Shown here piece after piece: positions 8,716 to 16,911 of a DNA stretch of 64,000 nt (positions within the stretch are counted from its first letter, which is position 1; every line of letters begins with the position of its first letter). The position numbers and the translations under genes were made by a program. The stretch is from Sphingobacterium multivorum (GTDB lineage: Bacteria; Bacteroidota; Bacteroidia; Sphingobacteriales; Sphingobacteriaceae), in NCBI RefSeq assembly GCF_900457465.1, contig NZ_UAUU01000011.1, positions 1,302,001 through 1,366,000 on the forward strand, in the 5' to 3' direction. A model generated the notes under the pieces. That model saw only the letters and a list, made by a program, of their open reading frames with translations. It was not told the origin of the DNA and did not search any database.

Positions 8716-9626
8716 AGAAAAACCTTTGTTTACTGTTATTGCTTGGAGCAGTCCTTGGTTGTAAGGATGGGAAAAGTAAAAAGAATGAAACTGCCGAAAT
8801 AAAAGATACTGTTGCCGTCGAGCGTGAGGCCCATCAGGAACTTTACGGTAATTGGGTTGGCGACTTTGTTGTTGATGAAAGTACACTTGGAGAAGACGAG
8901 GGTTTGCCAACAACGGATTACGCTCCGAAGATAAATCTGACGATAAAGAAAATTACCGATAAAGGAGGTGTTTATGGACAGAATGTTGTAAAGGGGAATC
9001 TGCGCTCTTTTGTAGGGAAGTTGGAAGAAAACGGTGCTGATATTCGCTTATTATTGGATGAACCTGGAGACAGAAAATCCGACGGGCGTTTTGAAATTAA
9101 GCTTAATCATGACACGCTAATTGGTAACTGGTCTGCGTATGACCAGGGTGTAAAGATCAAAAAGCGAAACTTTAAATTGTTGAAAAAACAATCTGCCTAT
9201 AATCCAAATCTGATGCTTAAAAATCAGGATGGAGAGGAGGGGACCTTGGTTGACTGGATTAATGAAAAAAGAAAAGAGGAAACTGACGTGGATGGTGACT
9301 CAACGTATACATACATTATACAATATTATAGATCTGCATCTCCCGCAGTCTTTACTGTAAATGCGTCTAAGCAAAAGTTGACAGAGAAAGATCTGAAAAA
9401 CCTCAAGAAATTAGATTTGGAAATTATTCGGAATACCATTTTCGCCCGACATGGCTATGCGTTTACTAAACCCAGCATTCGCCAATTTTTTGAGCCTGTA
9501 GATTGGTATGTACCTATTTCAAAAGATGTGAGTGCAGACTTAAGTCAACTGGAAAAAGATAATATAGCCTTGCTGACTAGGTTTGAAAAATATGCAACAG
9601 ATAATTATGACACCTTTGGAAGATAG
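8712..9626 (+). CDS. lipoprotein with C-terminal YARHG domain
   Basis: A 304-residue predicted lipoprotein. The signal peptide ends in a lipobox (GAVLGCKDGK, Cys at residue 17), so it should be lipid-anchored in the cell envelope. The middle is a beta-rich domain of unknown type. Near residues 234-284 the stretch LEIIRNTIFARHGYAFTKPS is the hallmark of the YARHG domain, an extracellular domain of unknown function. The ATG overlaps the DUF2306 stop by 4 bases, indicating coupled translation. The transcript ends at a perfect palindromic terminator. Confidence 0.83.
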   Translation: MKKNLCLLLLLGAVLGCKDGKSKKNETAEIKDTVAVEREAHQELYGNWVGDFVVDESTLGEDEGLPTTDYAPKINLTIKKITDKGGVYGQNVVKGNLRSFVGKLEENGADIRLLLDEPGDRKSDGRFEIKLNHDTLIGNWSAYDQGVKIKKRNFKLLKKQSAYNPNLMLKNQDGEEGTLVDWINEKRKEETDVDGDSTYTYIIQYYRSASPAVFTVNASKQKLTEKDLKNLKKLDLEIIRNTIFARHGYAFTKPSIRQFFEPVDWYVPISKDVSADLSQLEKDNIALLTRFEKYATDNYDTFGR

Positions 9627-9662
9627 ATAATCCAGTTAGCATTATGAGACAATATTTATGCG

Positions 9663-9715
9663 ATCAATCACACAAAAAAGGCTTTACAATGTAAAGCCTT
9701 TTTTGTGTGATTGAT
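9663..9715. terminator. bidirectional terminator between YARHG lipoprotein and hisD
   Basis: A perfect 26-bp inverted repeat around a single central base at 9689. The inner part is GC-containing (GGCTTTAC) and the outer part has A runs on one arm and T runs on the other, so it works in both directions for the convergent genes. Confidence 0.88.
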
Positions 9716-9724
9716 TGTGATGTT

Positions 9725-11014
9725 TTATCCTTTCTTCCGAATGGAAATCGCATTTTTATGCGCCTGTAGTCCCTCGAGTTCAGCGAGTATTTCAACCACT
9801 GATCCGATTTGTTGAAGCCCGGTTTCGTTTATATGTTGAAAGGTAACTTTTTTAACAAAAGAATCTACCGATACGCCTGAATAGGAGCGTGCATAACCTG
9901 ATGTCGGTAGTGTGTGATTTGTACCTGAGGCATAATCTCCTGCGCTTTCAGGTGTTAAGTGCCCTAAAAAAACAGAACCAGCATTGCTGATATAGCGTGT
10001 TAAGGATTCCCATTGGTCCGTCTCCAAAATAAGGTGTTCCGGTGCATAATCGTTTGAAAACTGTATGGCCTCCTGAAGCGTCTCAACAGTTACTGCATAG
10101 GAATTTTCAATCGCTTTTGAAGCGAGTTCCTTGCGTGGCAAAACCGCTAACTGGGCTACAAGGGCTGTGTTGACTGCATCAACTAGCGCATTGGATGTTG
10201 CAACCAAGACTGCTTGACTGTCGGCTCCATGTTCAGCCTGTGCCAAAAGATCTGCTGCCACAAATGCTGGGCTTGCCGATTCATCCGCGACGACCAGCAC
10301 TTCGGATGGTCCTGCAGGCATATCAATACTGACATTTGCTAGCCCCTGTATGATGGATTTTGCTTTTGTGACAAATTGATTGCCCGGGCCAAAGATCTTA
10401 TCCACTTTTGGTATGGTCTCCGTTCCAAAACCCATCGCTGCAACAGCCTGAGCACCTCCAACTAAGTATATTCTGTTTATCTTAAGTAATTTTAAACAAA
10501 AAGCGACAAAGCCATTGATTTTTCCATTGGATTGAGGTGGAGAACAAACGACGATCTCTTTGCATCCAGCTATCCTTGCCGGGACACCAAGCATTAAAAG
10601 CGTGCTTGGTAAAACTGCTGACCCGCCAGGGATGTAAAGTCCAACTTTTTCAATCGGACGGACTTCTCGCCAGCATTTTACACCGGGCATCGTTTCAACC
10701 GTACGCTCTCTTTTTAGCTGTGTACTATGGAATTTATGGATATTTTGAAAAGCGATTTCAAGTGCTCTCTGTTGATCACGGCCTATGGTAGACGCCAAAG
10801 CGTCGATATCTTCCTCGTCTAAATATAATCTGTCAAGTTCAACTTTATCAAATTTGGCGGCATATTCGCGCAGAACCACATCACCTTGTTGACGTACTTG
10901 TTGAATAATCTCCTGAACAACATCCTGAATTGCATTGTTGGGGTCCATATTTCGGGCAACCAATTGTTGTATTTCCTCTTTCCCTAGGGTCTTGTAATCA
11001 TATTTTTTTAACAT
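9725..11014 (-). CDS. hisD: histidinol dehydrogenase
   Basis: Catalyses the last two steps of histidine synthesis, oxidising L-histidinol to L-histidine with two NAD+ and a zinc ion. Family signatures are GLYIPGGSAVLPSTLLM, the glycine-rich GGAQAVAAMGFGTETIP, MPAGPSEVLVVADE, the zinc-ligand region AEHGADSQA and DYAPEHL with the catalytic Glu-His. I chose the ATG at 11014 (429 residues, usual length, 22 bases after hisG); a TTG at 11056 would overlap hisG. It is the second gene of the hisGD unit and ends at a strong terminator. Confidence 0.94.
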   Translation of the reverse strand: MLKKYDYKTLGKEEIQQLVARNMDPNNAIQDVVQEIIQQVRQQGDVVLREYAAKFDKVELDRLYLDEEDIDALASTIGRDQQRALEIAFQNIHKFHSTQLKRERTVETMPGVKCWREVRPIEKVGLYIPGGSAVLPSTLLMLGVPARIAGCKEIVVCSPPQSNGKINGFVAFCLKLLKINRIYLVGGAQAVAAMGFGTETIPKVDKIFGPGNQFVTKAKSIIQGLANVSIDMPAGPSEVLVVADESASPAFVAADLLAQAEHGADSQAVLVATSNALVDAVNTALVAQLAVLPRKELASKAIENSYAVTVETLQEAIQFSNDYAPEHLILETDQWESLTRYISNAGSVFLGHLTPESAGDYASGTNHTLPTSGYARSYSGVSVDSFVKKVTFQHINETGLQQIGSVVEILAELEGLQAHKNAISIRKKG

Positions 11015-11036
11015 AGTCGTACCTCGCGTGTCAAGT

Positions 11037-11888
11037 TTAAAGGATGATTTTTTCAATTGGCATTACAACGATACCTTGGGCACCTTCAGCTTTTAACTTA
11101 TTGATCTTATCCCAAAAGTCATCTTCCGTGATAACAGTGTGTACAGCAACCCAACCTTCTTCTGCCAGTGGAACAACCGTAGGACTCTTAACACCGTGTA
11201 ATAAAGAAGTAATAGCCGGCAAATTTTTCTTTTCGACATTCAATACCACATATTTAGTTTCTTTTGCTAAAAGAACAGATTCGATACGTTGCACTAATTC
11301 CGCCAAAACTTCATTGCCTTCCAATCCCTTTCTTCCGACCAATATGGCTTCTGAATTTTTAACATCAGCAAAAGGCTTCAAACCATTACTTTTTAGTGTT
11401 CCACCGGTCGATACGATATCACAGATCGCATCACTAAGACCCAAACCGGGGGAAATTTCAACTGAGCCAGATATCAAACGGATATCTGCATTGATCTTAT
11501 ACTCGTCTAGAAAATTCTTTAGGATATTTGGATAAGAGGTTGCGATTGCTTTGCCGTTAAGGTCTTTAATGTCTTGGATGGTGCTATCTTTGGGAATAGC
11601 AAGTTTCAATGTACATTTTCCAAAACCAAGCCTCTTGATGTATTCTACTTTAGATTCGGTCTCATCAATGATGTTTTCACCGACGATGCCCAGGTCGGCT
11701 ATACCTTGTTCCACATATCCCGGAATATCATCATCTCTCAGAAATAATATTTCGAGTGGGAAATTCCCAACCGTGGTGATTAAAGAACTTTTGTAGTTCT
11801 CGAAGTCTAAACCACAATTTTTCAGTAATTGAACAGATTTTTCGTTTAACCTACCCGATTTTTGGATAGCAATTTTAAGATTTTTCAA
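11037..11888 (-). CDS. hisG: ATP phosphoribosyltransferase, long form
   Basis: First and committed step of histidine synthesis: ATP plus PRPP gives phosphoribosyl-ATP. At 283 residues it is the long form, with an N-terminal bilobal catalytic domain (IAIQKSGRLNEKSVQLL, DLGIVGENII, ISGSVEISPGLGLSDAICDI for PRPP binding) and a C-terminal regulatory domain from about residue 210 (SLLHGVKSPTVVPLAEEGW) that binds histidine for feedback inhibition. Long-form HisG does not need HisZ, and none is seen. Expression is probably controlled by the leader peptide at 11966-12031. Confidence 0.95.
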   Translation of the reverse strand: MKNLKIAIQKSGRLNEKSVQLLKNCGLDFENYKSSLITTVGNFPLEILFLRDDDIPGYVEQGIADLGIVGENIIDETESKVEYIKRLGFGKCTLKLAIPKDSTIQDIKDLNGKAIATSYPNILKNFLDEYKINADIRLISGSVEISPGLGLSDAICDIVSTGGTLKSNGLKPFADVKNSEAILVGRKGLEGNEVLAELVQRIESVLLAKETKYVVLNVEKKNLPAITSLLHGVKSPTVVPLAEEGWVAVHTVITEDDFWDKINKLKAEGAQGIVVMPIEKIIL

Positions 11889-11965
11889 CGCTTTATAAAT
11901 GTTAGCAGTAAATTATTAATAATAAGAAATCAAACAAGAGGGAAGGTATTCTACGTAAGAACACA

Positions 11966-12031
11966 TTAAATTAACATATCGCCACAATGGCGATGATGAA
12001 AATGAAAATGATGTACGCAAGTATAGACCAT
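11966..12031 (-). CDS. his operon leader peptide (attenuator)
   Basis: A 21-codon open frame, ATG at 12031 to TAA, encodes MVYTCVHHFHFHHRHCG plus four residues. Six of nine consecutive codons (7-15) are His, all CAT. It lies 77 bases upstream of hisG and downstream of a well-matched promoter, the layout of a classical histidine attenuator in which ribosome stalling on His codons reports low charged tRNA-His. A 7-bp hairpin (ATCGCCA/TGGCGAT, loop TTG) overlaps the last His codons. I cannot identify a GC-rich terminator with a T run before hisG, so the switching structure is unclear. Confidence 0.8.
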   Translation of the reverse strand: MVYTCVHHFHFHHRHCGDMLI

Positions 12032-12052
12032 GTTTGTATTAATAACTGCAAG

Positions 12053-12083
12053 CAAATGTATAGTAAATTAATGGGAAATGCAA
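12053..12083 (-). promoter_or_regulatory. promoter of the hisGD operon
   Basis: On the minus strand TTG, 20 bases, then TACATTTG: an exact fit to the Bacteroidota promoter form. Transcription should begin near 12046, giving a leader that starts about 15 bases before the leader-peptide ATG. Confidence 0.72.
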
Positions 12084-12467
12084 GACTATCATTTTAAAAT
12101 TCTTATCCTAATGGACTTGTTGTTGAAATGAATTCAATTTTCTTGAAAAAATTGTAAAAACTAGGTCATTGATTGGGGAATACACTATAATTTAGACAAA
12201 TGACAATGCTGATTTCCTATCCTATAGTAAGCTGTTTGAATTACTCCAATAGTGAGCTGTGAAATTTTGTCCAATCGAAATGTTTCTTGATAGGGTGACA
12301 ACTCTCATAAATTTCCTTATTTTTAAGGATTGGGGAGTGACTTATTAAGTTAATAGCGGATAAAAGTGACAATAGTGGGGGGAGAAGTTGTTGTTTAATA
12401 AATTGGAGTAGTGTGTTTAGTGGTACCTAATTCAAGGGAATTGTAAATTAGATCAATTATTTGTTAG
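12084..12467. other. intergenic stretch, no gene seen
   Basis: About 380 AT-rich bases between the divergent his promoter and the PAP2 gene. No open frame of credible composition, no tRNA and no obvious terminator. It must hold the PAP2 promoter, but I find no clear TAnnTTTG box. Confidence 0.5.
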
Positions 12468-13059
12468 ATGAAAAGATTAGCTTTTATTTTTATTTGTTGC
12501 GTTAACTGTCTTTATGGCCCTGTTCTAGGACAAGAAAGTCCAGCGTCTACGTTAGATATCCGGATATTGGAGTCCATAGCTGAGACTCGGACAGCGCCAC
12601 AAACACAAACATTTAAAGTGCTTTCTGATATCAATAACTATATTCAGATAGCTGTTCCTGTTGGTTTACTGGTGGCAGGTGCGGTCAACGATGATAAGGC
12701 AATGCGTCAGAATGCCCTGTATGTCGCCAGTAGTACGGCTGTAACAGCGCTAGTGAATGTTGGTTTAAAACATATCTTTAAGCGAAGTAGACCATTTAAA
12801 AAAATATCCTAATTTCATATCGGTTCGTACAGCCGGTGGGTATTCCTTTCCCTCTGGTCATACGTCATCTGCTTTTGCTACGGCTTCTGCTTTGTCTCGA
12901 GCCTACTCGAAGTGGTACGTCGTTGCGCCATCCCTTTTATGGGCGAGTAGCGTGGGATATTCAAGGATGTATTTGGGCGTACATTTTCCCTCCGATGTAT
13001 TAACAGGAGCTGTACTAGGAACGGGAGCGGCCTTTGCTTTGGATGGATTAAAGAAATAA
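12468..13059 (+). pseudogene. PAP2-superfamily phosphatase, frameshifted
   Basis: A membrane phosphatase of the PAP2/lipid phosphate phosphatase type. All three catalytic motifs are present when the frame is corrected: K-x6-RP (KHIFKRSRP), PSGH (SFPSGHTS) and SR-x5-H-x3-D (SRMYLGVHFPSD). An N-terminal signal peptide ends near CLYGPVLG. The frame breaks in a run of seven A at 12798-12804; removing one A joins RPFKK to YPNFISVRTAGG. Restored length is 196 residues, usual for the family. Likely substrates are lipid phosphates such as undecaprenyl pyrophosphate, but that is not shown by the sequence. The oxidoreductase gene follows 18 bases later. Confidence 0.85.
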
Positions 13060-13077
13060 TATAGCAATAGAAAAAAA

Positions 13078-14154
13078 ATGATACAAGAGGTTATTAAAAT
13101 ATTGGTTGTTGGATGTGGAAATATGGGCGCATCTCATGCGAAGGCATATCACGATTTAGATGGCTTTCAAATTGTGGGTCTAGTAGCTCGCGGGGAGAGC
13201 AAAAGTAAACTGAATGAGCAATTGGGAGGTAACTATAAAATGTTTGAATCTTATGAGGATGCACTTCAGGAAACGAAACCGGATGCCGTTTGTATTGCGA
13301 CCTATCCAGATACACATAAAGCGTATGCTATAAAAGCCTTTCAGGCTGGCGCTCATGTTTTTATTGAAAAGCCTTTAGCTGAAGACGTGATTTCGGCGCA
13401 GGAAGTCGTCGATGCAGCGCTGCAATACGATAAAAAATTGGTTGTTGGATATATTTTGAGGTATCATCCCTCCTGGATCAAATTTATTGAAATATCCAAA
13501 ACAATGGGAAAGCCACTTGTTATGCGTATGAACCTGAATCAGCAGAGCCATGGGTATATGTGGGATGTGCATAAAAATCTGATGTCTAGTTTAAGTCCCA
13601 TTGTTGACTGCGGAGTTCATTATATTGATGTCATGTGTCAAATGGTGGGGGCGAAGCCATTGTATGTATCTGCAATAGGTGCACGGTTAACCGATGAGAT
13701 TCCTGCCTGGAACTACAACTACGGACAATTGCAGCTGCATTTTGAAGATGGGTCCGTAGGATGGTATGAAGCCGGATGGGGACCAATGGTCAGTCAAAAC
13801 GCTTTTTTTGTAAAGGACGTTTTTGGACCTAAGGGCGCCGTTTCCATTATCGCAAACAAAGCAAGCGATGAAGGTAAATCGGATTCGGTAGCATCCCATA
13901 CACAAACAGAAAGCCTTCGCGTACATTACGCCGATTTAGATTCGGCAAACGAATTTACGAAGGTCGATGAGTGGGTCAACTTATCTGATGAGCCTGATCA
14001 TCAAGAATTATGTAATCGGGAGCAATTATTCTTTCTGCAGGCGATTGTAGATAATTTGGACCTTTCTGATTCGATGGAAGATGCTGTTAATAGTCTACGG
14101 ATTGCTTTGGCATGTGACGAAGCGGTGAAAACAAAACAGATGATAAAATTGTAG
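13078..14154 (+). CDS. Gfo/Idh/MocA-family oxidoreductase
   Basis: A 358-residue NAD(P)-dependent sugar or inositol oxidoreductase. The Rossmann fold begins with ILVVGCGNMGASHAKAYHDL, and the catalytic Lys sits in HVFIEKPLAEDV near residue 100, the EKP signature of the family. The C-terminal alpha/beta domain includes VDCGVHYIDVM, whose His is usually catalytic. Soluble, no signal peptide. The neighbour upstream is the PAP2 gene, 18 bases away, and there is no sugar-utilisation operon around it, so the substrate cannot be inferred. Confidence 0.87.
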   Translation: MIQEVIKILVVGCGNMGASHAKAYHDLDGFQIVGLVARGESKSKLNEQLGGNYKMFESYEDALQETKPDAVCIATYPDTHKAYAIKAFQAGAHVFIEKPLAEDVISAQEVVDAALQYDKKLVVGYILRYHPSWIKFIEISKTMGKPLVMRMNLNQQSHGYMWDVHKNLMSSLSPIVDCGVHYIDVMCQMVGAKPLYVSAIGARLTDEIPAWNYNYGQLQLHFEDGSVGWYEAGWGPMVSQNAFFVKDVFGPKGAVSIIANKASDEGKSDSVASHTQTESLRVHYADLDSANEFTKVDEWVNLSDEPDHQELCNREQLFFLQAIVDNLDLSDSMEDAVNSLRIALACDEAVKTKQMIKL

Positions 14155-14289
14155 TTCATTTTGCTTAGCGATCACGTTTTTACATTTTATGGAAATATGA
14201 AGAGAAAAAAGTAAATAAATAAAAAAATAGCGTAAAAGATAGGCTTTTTGGTCTGTCTTTTGTTATTTAGCTACATATTTATCACTCTT

Positions 14290-15537
14290 ATGAATAATTT
14301 ACTCAACGTTGCACTATTATTTGGATTATCAATTTCGACAACCTATGCACAAGATAAGCAATGGCAGATGGAGTTGGTGTTTAAAGGTGAAGTTTCCCCT
14401 GAAAAATTTGAAAATGAAGTTCCGGAATTTGCAAAAGAGTTTTATGAGCCATTTTTGAAAGGAAAAATGGCTTATCGGAATGTGGAGATTTTAGCTGATG
14501 CCGATTATTCTTCCACTGTAGTGAATCAAAAAGCACATGCTATTTTAAATCGAAAATTAGCAAAAACATATTCGTATTCGGTCGGCGATGATATTGTTAC
14601 TGCCGAAGCATACAATCCAGCCTATAAGATTGTCAGTGCGAAGTTAGGGGAGTCGGAAGGTCCCTATGTGCATCTGCAAGATATGGGCGAGATCGAATCG
14701 ATAGCGGGAATTACCTGTAAGAAAGCAAAGTTATTTATAAAAAACAATGCCGATTCTGCAGTAGCAACGGTATGGTATTCGGAAGCGGTGCCTACTTATT
14801 ATTTGACGGCATTTTCATTTATCAATGATTTGCCTGGAGGTGTGCTCAAATTGTCTTTGGGTGAGAACAATGATCTTGGTTTTGAAACAACGAAAGTCAC
14901 CAATGTATCTTCTGCGGCAGATTTCGAGCTTCCCAAAAATGCAAAGGTGATTGATATCTCGGGGGGAGGTAATACGAGTGAGGGGGAAGATGTGAGTTTA
15001 TTTGAAGATACTTTCCCATTGGATAAGTCACTTAAATGGACCATGGTCAAGGATAAAGATACCAATGATGAATATTATGGTATAAAAAACATGGCGGGAG
15101 AAGATGTGCTGCCATGCTCTCTTTTCTCTTTAGCGTATTTTAATGAGCAGACTGCTATTGTTTCAGATAAGGATAATTATTTTTGGTTGTTGGATAAGAA
15201 GGGGGGGAAGGTAAATAAGGAAGGGTTTGACTGGCTTACGCCAGCAAATCAAAAACTTGCTATTTTTCAGAAGGATGGTAATTTTGGATTGGTTACACAG
15301 GAAGGGAAAGTTCTGCTTGACAAGAAGGAAAATATCAGTAAATTTTTAGACAATTATTTGATGTTCTCTGAAAATGGAAAAGTTGGATTGTTGGATGAAA
15401 ATGGGAAGATTTTATTAAAGGCGAACTTATTATTTTTAGATGCTGATAATGCTGGAAATGTTCTGGTCCGGGAGAAGGAGGGTGAAGAAACGAAAACGTT
15501 AGACCTGGAAGCTTTTTTAAAGACCTATGTGAAGTGA
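14290..15537 (+). CDS. secreted WG-repeat protein
   Basis: A 415-residue protein whose best start is the ATG at 14290, giving a clean signal peptide (MNNLLNVALLFGLSISTTYA, cut before QDK). An in-frame ATG at 14248 would add 14 hydrophobic residues. The N-terminal half resembles GLPGLI-like secreted proteins (Cys-containing ESIAGITCKKAKLFI and a following strand that reports on a processed substrate). The C-terminal half, from about residue 250, has repeated units of the WG/KWG type (GKVGLLDENGKILL, NFGLVTQEGKVLL). Such repeats form beta structures for protein contact. Function unknown. Confidence 0.75.
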   Translation: MNNLLNVALLFGLSISTTYAQDKQWQMELVFKGEVSPEKFENEVPEFAKEFYEPFLKGKMAYRNVEILADADYSSTVVNQKAHAILNRKLAKTYSYSVGDDIVTAEAYNPAYKIVSAKLGESEGPYVHLQDMGEIESIAGITCKKAKLFIKNNADSAVATVWYSEAVPTYYLTAFSFINDLPGGVLKLSLGENNDLGFETTKVTNVSSAADFELPKNAKVIDISGGGNTSEGEDVSLFEDTFPLDKSLKWTMVKDKDTNDEYYGIKNMAGEDVLPCSLFSLAYFNEQTAIVSDKDNYFWLLDKKGGKVNKEGFDWLTPANQKLAIFQKDGNFGLVTQEGKVLLDKKENISKFLDNYLMFSENGKVGLLDENGKILLKANLLFLDADNAGNVLVREKEGEETKTLDLEAFLKTYVK

Positions 15538-15575
15538 TTTTAAAGTCCATGCATTAATATAAATTTATTATTTAT

Positions 15576-15610
15576 AAAAAAGGCCTTCGATACTATCGAA
15601 GGCCTTTTTT
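15576..15610. terminator. bidirectional terminator between WG-repeat gene and queE
   Basis: A perfect 17-bp inverted repeat around base 15593, with GGCCTTCGATA inside and A/T runs outside, placed between two convergent genes. Confidence 0.88.
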
Positions 15611-15640
15611 ATGTGTCTATTTAATTGTGCATTTGCACGA

Positions 15641-16264
15641 TTAAGGAATGTTCAAGAACTTATGTGTTTGTAGTGAAATATCCCATTTAGGGTTTTCTTT
15701 TACGTAGTCAATAATAGAAGGTGTCATCTCTTTAGATTTCGACCATTCAGGTTGAAGGTATAATCTACAGTTTTGTCCTACAAGTTGTGCGTATTCTTCT
15801 CCCCATGCGAAATCGCTTTTATTGAAAACGATAACTTTAAGTTCACCAGCAGCTTCTAACACATCTTTCCGTGGAGCTTTGAATTTTTTTGGAGATAAAC
15901 ATATCCAGTCCCATTCGCCACTCAAAGGATATGCACCTGAGGTTTCAATAAACGTTTTAATGCCCGCCTCATGAAGTCCTTTTGTTAGGTAATCCAAATT
16001 ATAAATAAGTGGTTCGCCACCCGTAATGACAACTGTTTTTGCCGGATATTTCTTTGCATTTTCGATAATCGAATCTGCGGTTGTAAGGGGGTGGATAGAT
16101 GCATCCCAACTTTCCTTTACATCGCACCAGTGGCAGCCCACATCGCAACCACCCAATCGTATGAAATAAGCAGCAGTCCCGGTGTGGTAGCCTTCTCCCT
16201 GAATAGTGTAAAATTCTTCCATTAAGGGCAATAGTGTTCCGTCTTCTGGTACTTGATTTGACAT
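15641..16264 (-). CDS. queE: 7-carboxy-7-deazaguanine synthase
   Basis: A radical SAM enzyme that converts 6-carboxytetrahydropterin to 7-carboxy-7-deazaguanine in queuosine synthesis. The iron-sulfur site is GGCDVGCHWCDVKESW, with three cysteines spaced C-x3-C-x2-C; FYTIQGEGYHTGTAAYFIRL before it and VITGGEPLIY after it are typical QueE sequence. The ATG at 16264 gives 207 residues and lies 19 bases from a strong promoter; an in-frame start at 16294 would lie upstream of the predicted transcription start. Same pathway as queA at 5.6 kb. Confidence 0.92.
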   Translation of the reverse strand: MSNQVPEDGTLLPLMEEFYTIQGEGYHTGTAAYFIRLGGCDVGCHWCDVKESWDASIHPLTTADSIIENAKKYPAKTVVITGGEPLIYNLDYLTKGLHEAGIKTFIETSGAYPLSGEWDWICLSPKKFKAPRKDVLEAAGELKVIVFNKSDFAWGEEYAQLVGQNCRLYLQPEWSKSKEMTPSIIDYVKENPKWDISLQTHKFLNIP

Positions 16265-16282
16265 AGTTAAAATTTCAGTCTG

Positions 16283-16313
16283 CAAAGGTAGCAAATATTA
16301 ATGAGATGCTCAA
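16283..16313 (-). promoter_or_regulatory. promoter of queE
   Basis: On the minus strand TTG, 20 bases, then TACCTTTG, matching the Bacteroidota consensus. The box lies only 19 bases before the ATG at 16264, so the 5' leader is short, and this favours 16264 over the start at 16294. Confidence 0.65.
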
Positions 16314-16489
16314 TTTGTCCTGTGGCTTTTAAGTAGCTGTCCTGTCATTTTTTTTATATATAGTTGCTGGTAATAATCTGTTTTATCCCTTTTATTTTTA
16401 GGTTGATGTTTAAGCAAAGCACATTGTTTACCGCTACTATGGTATCAGGTTTATACGATGTTTTCTATTAACAGCGAAACAATACTCTT

Positions 16490-16579
16490 TTTACAGGGGT
16501 GTAACAAGGGGTTAATAGGGATTTACCCCTGTTAACCCCCTGTTATACCCCTGTTAACCCCTTGCTATACCCCTGTTAG
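16490..16579. repeat. array of 11-bp units, three inverted then five direct
   Basis: Five head-to-tail 11-mers at 16525-16579 follow the consensus ACCCCTGTTAW (for example ACCCCTGTTAA, CCCCCTGTTAT, CCCCTTGCTAT). Directly to the left, 16490-16522 holds three looser copies of the reverse complement (such as TTTACAGGGGT). The two halves can fold into a long hairpin. It stands in the 650-base gap between queE and thrS. I do not recognise the family. Confidence 0.75.
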
Positions 16580-16911
16580 TATATAACCTGATTTTCATTC
16601 ATTGTTGGGATGTACATGGGGACAATAGAGAGGAGCTGTTGATCAATAAGATCAGATTATCAATTCGTTTTAAACTGCAATGATGAGGATGTAAAGCTGA
16701 TGAAATCGGTTTGTTTGAACAGAGGTCGGGAGCGGGGCTAGTAATTATACCTGTATAATGCGTTGAATAGCGCTAAACTCCTGTTATTTTATCAGAATTT
16801 TTACTAAATTTGTGTCACAATTTATTTATTGAAAACGTAAGTGTAATAACATAATTGTACATGTTGTTTTATGTTTTCTATTTTTTAACAATTTAAAGAT
16901 CATAGTTGTAA
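16580..16911. other. thrS upstream region, no gene seen
   Basis: About 330 bases following the repeat array, with no credible open frame. It contains the likely thrS promoter at 16805-16812. A leader of roughly 90 bases precedes thrS; I see no T-box structure, which would not be expected in this phylum. Confidence 0.5.
16805..16812 (+). promoter_or_regulatory. possible -7 box (TAAATTTG) of the thrS operon
   Basis: Exact TAnnTTTG match 100 bases upstream of the thrS ATG. The -33 element is only partial (TTA rather than TTG), so confidence is moderate. Confidence 0.45.

Noticed and set aside
11044..11535. 163-residue plus-strand frame opposite hisG
   Set aside because: Antisense shadow of a well-conserved gene, rich in Ser, Thr and Pro.
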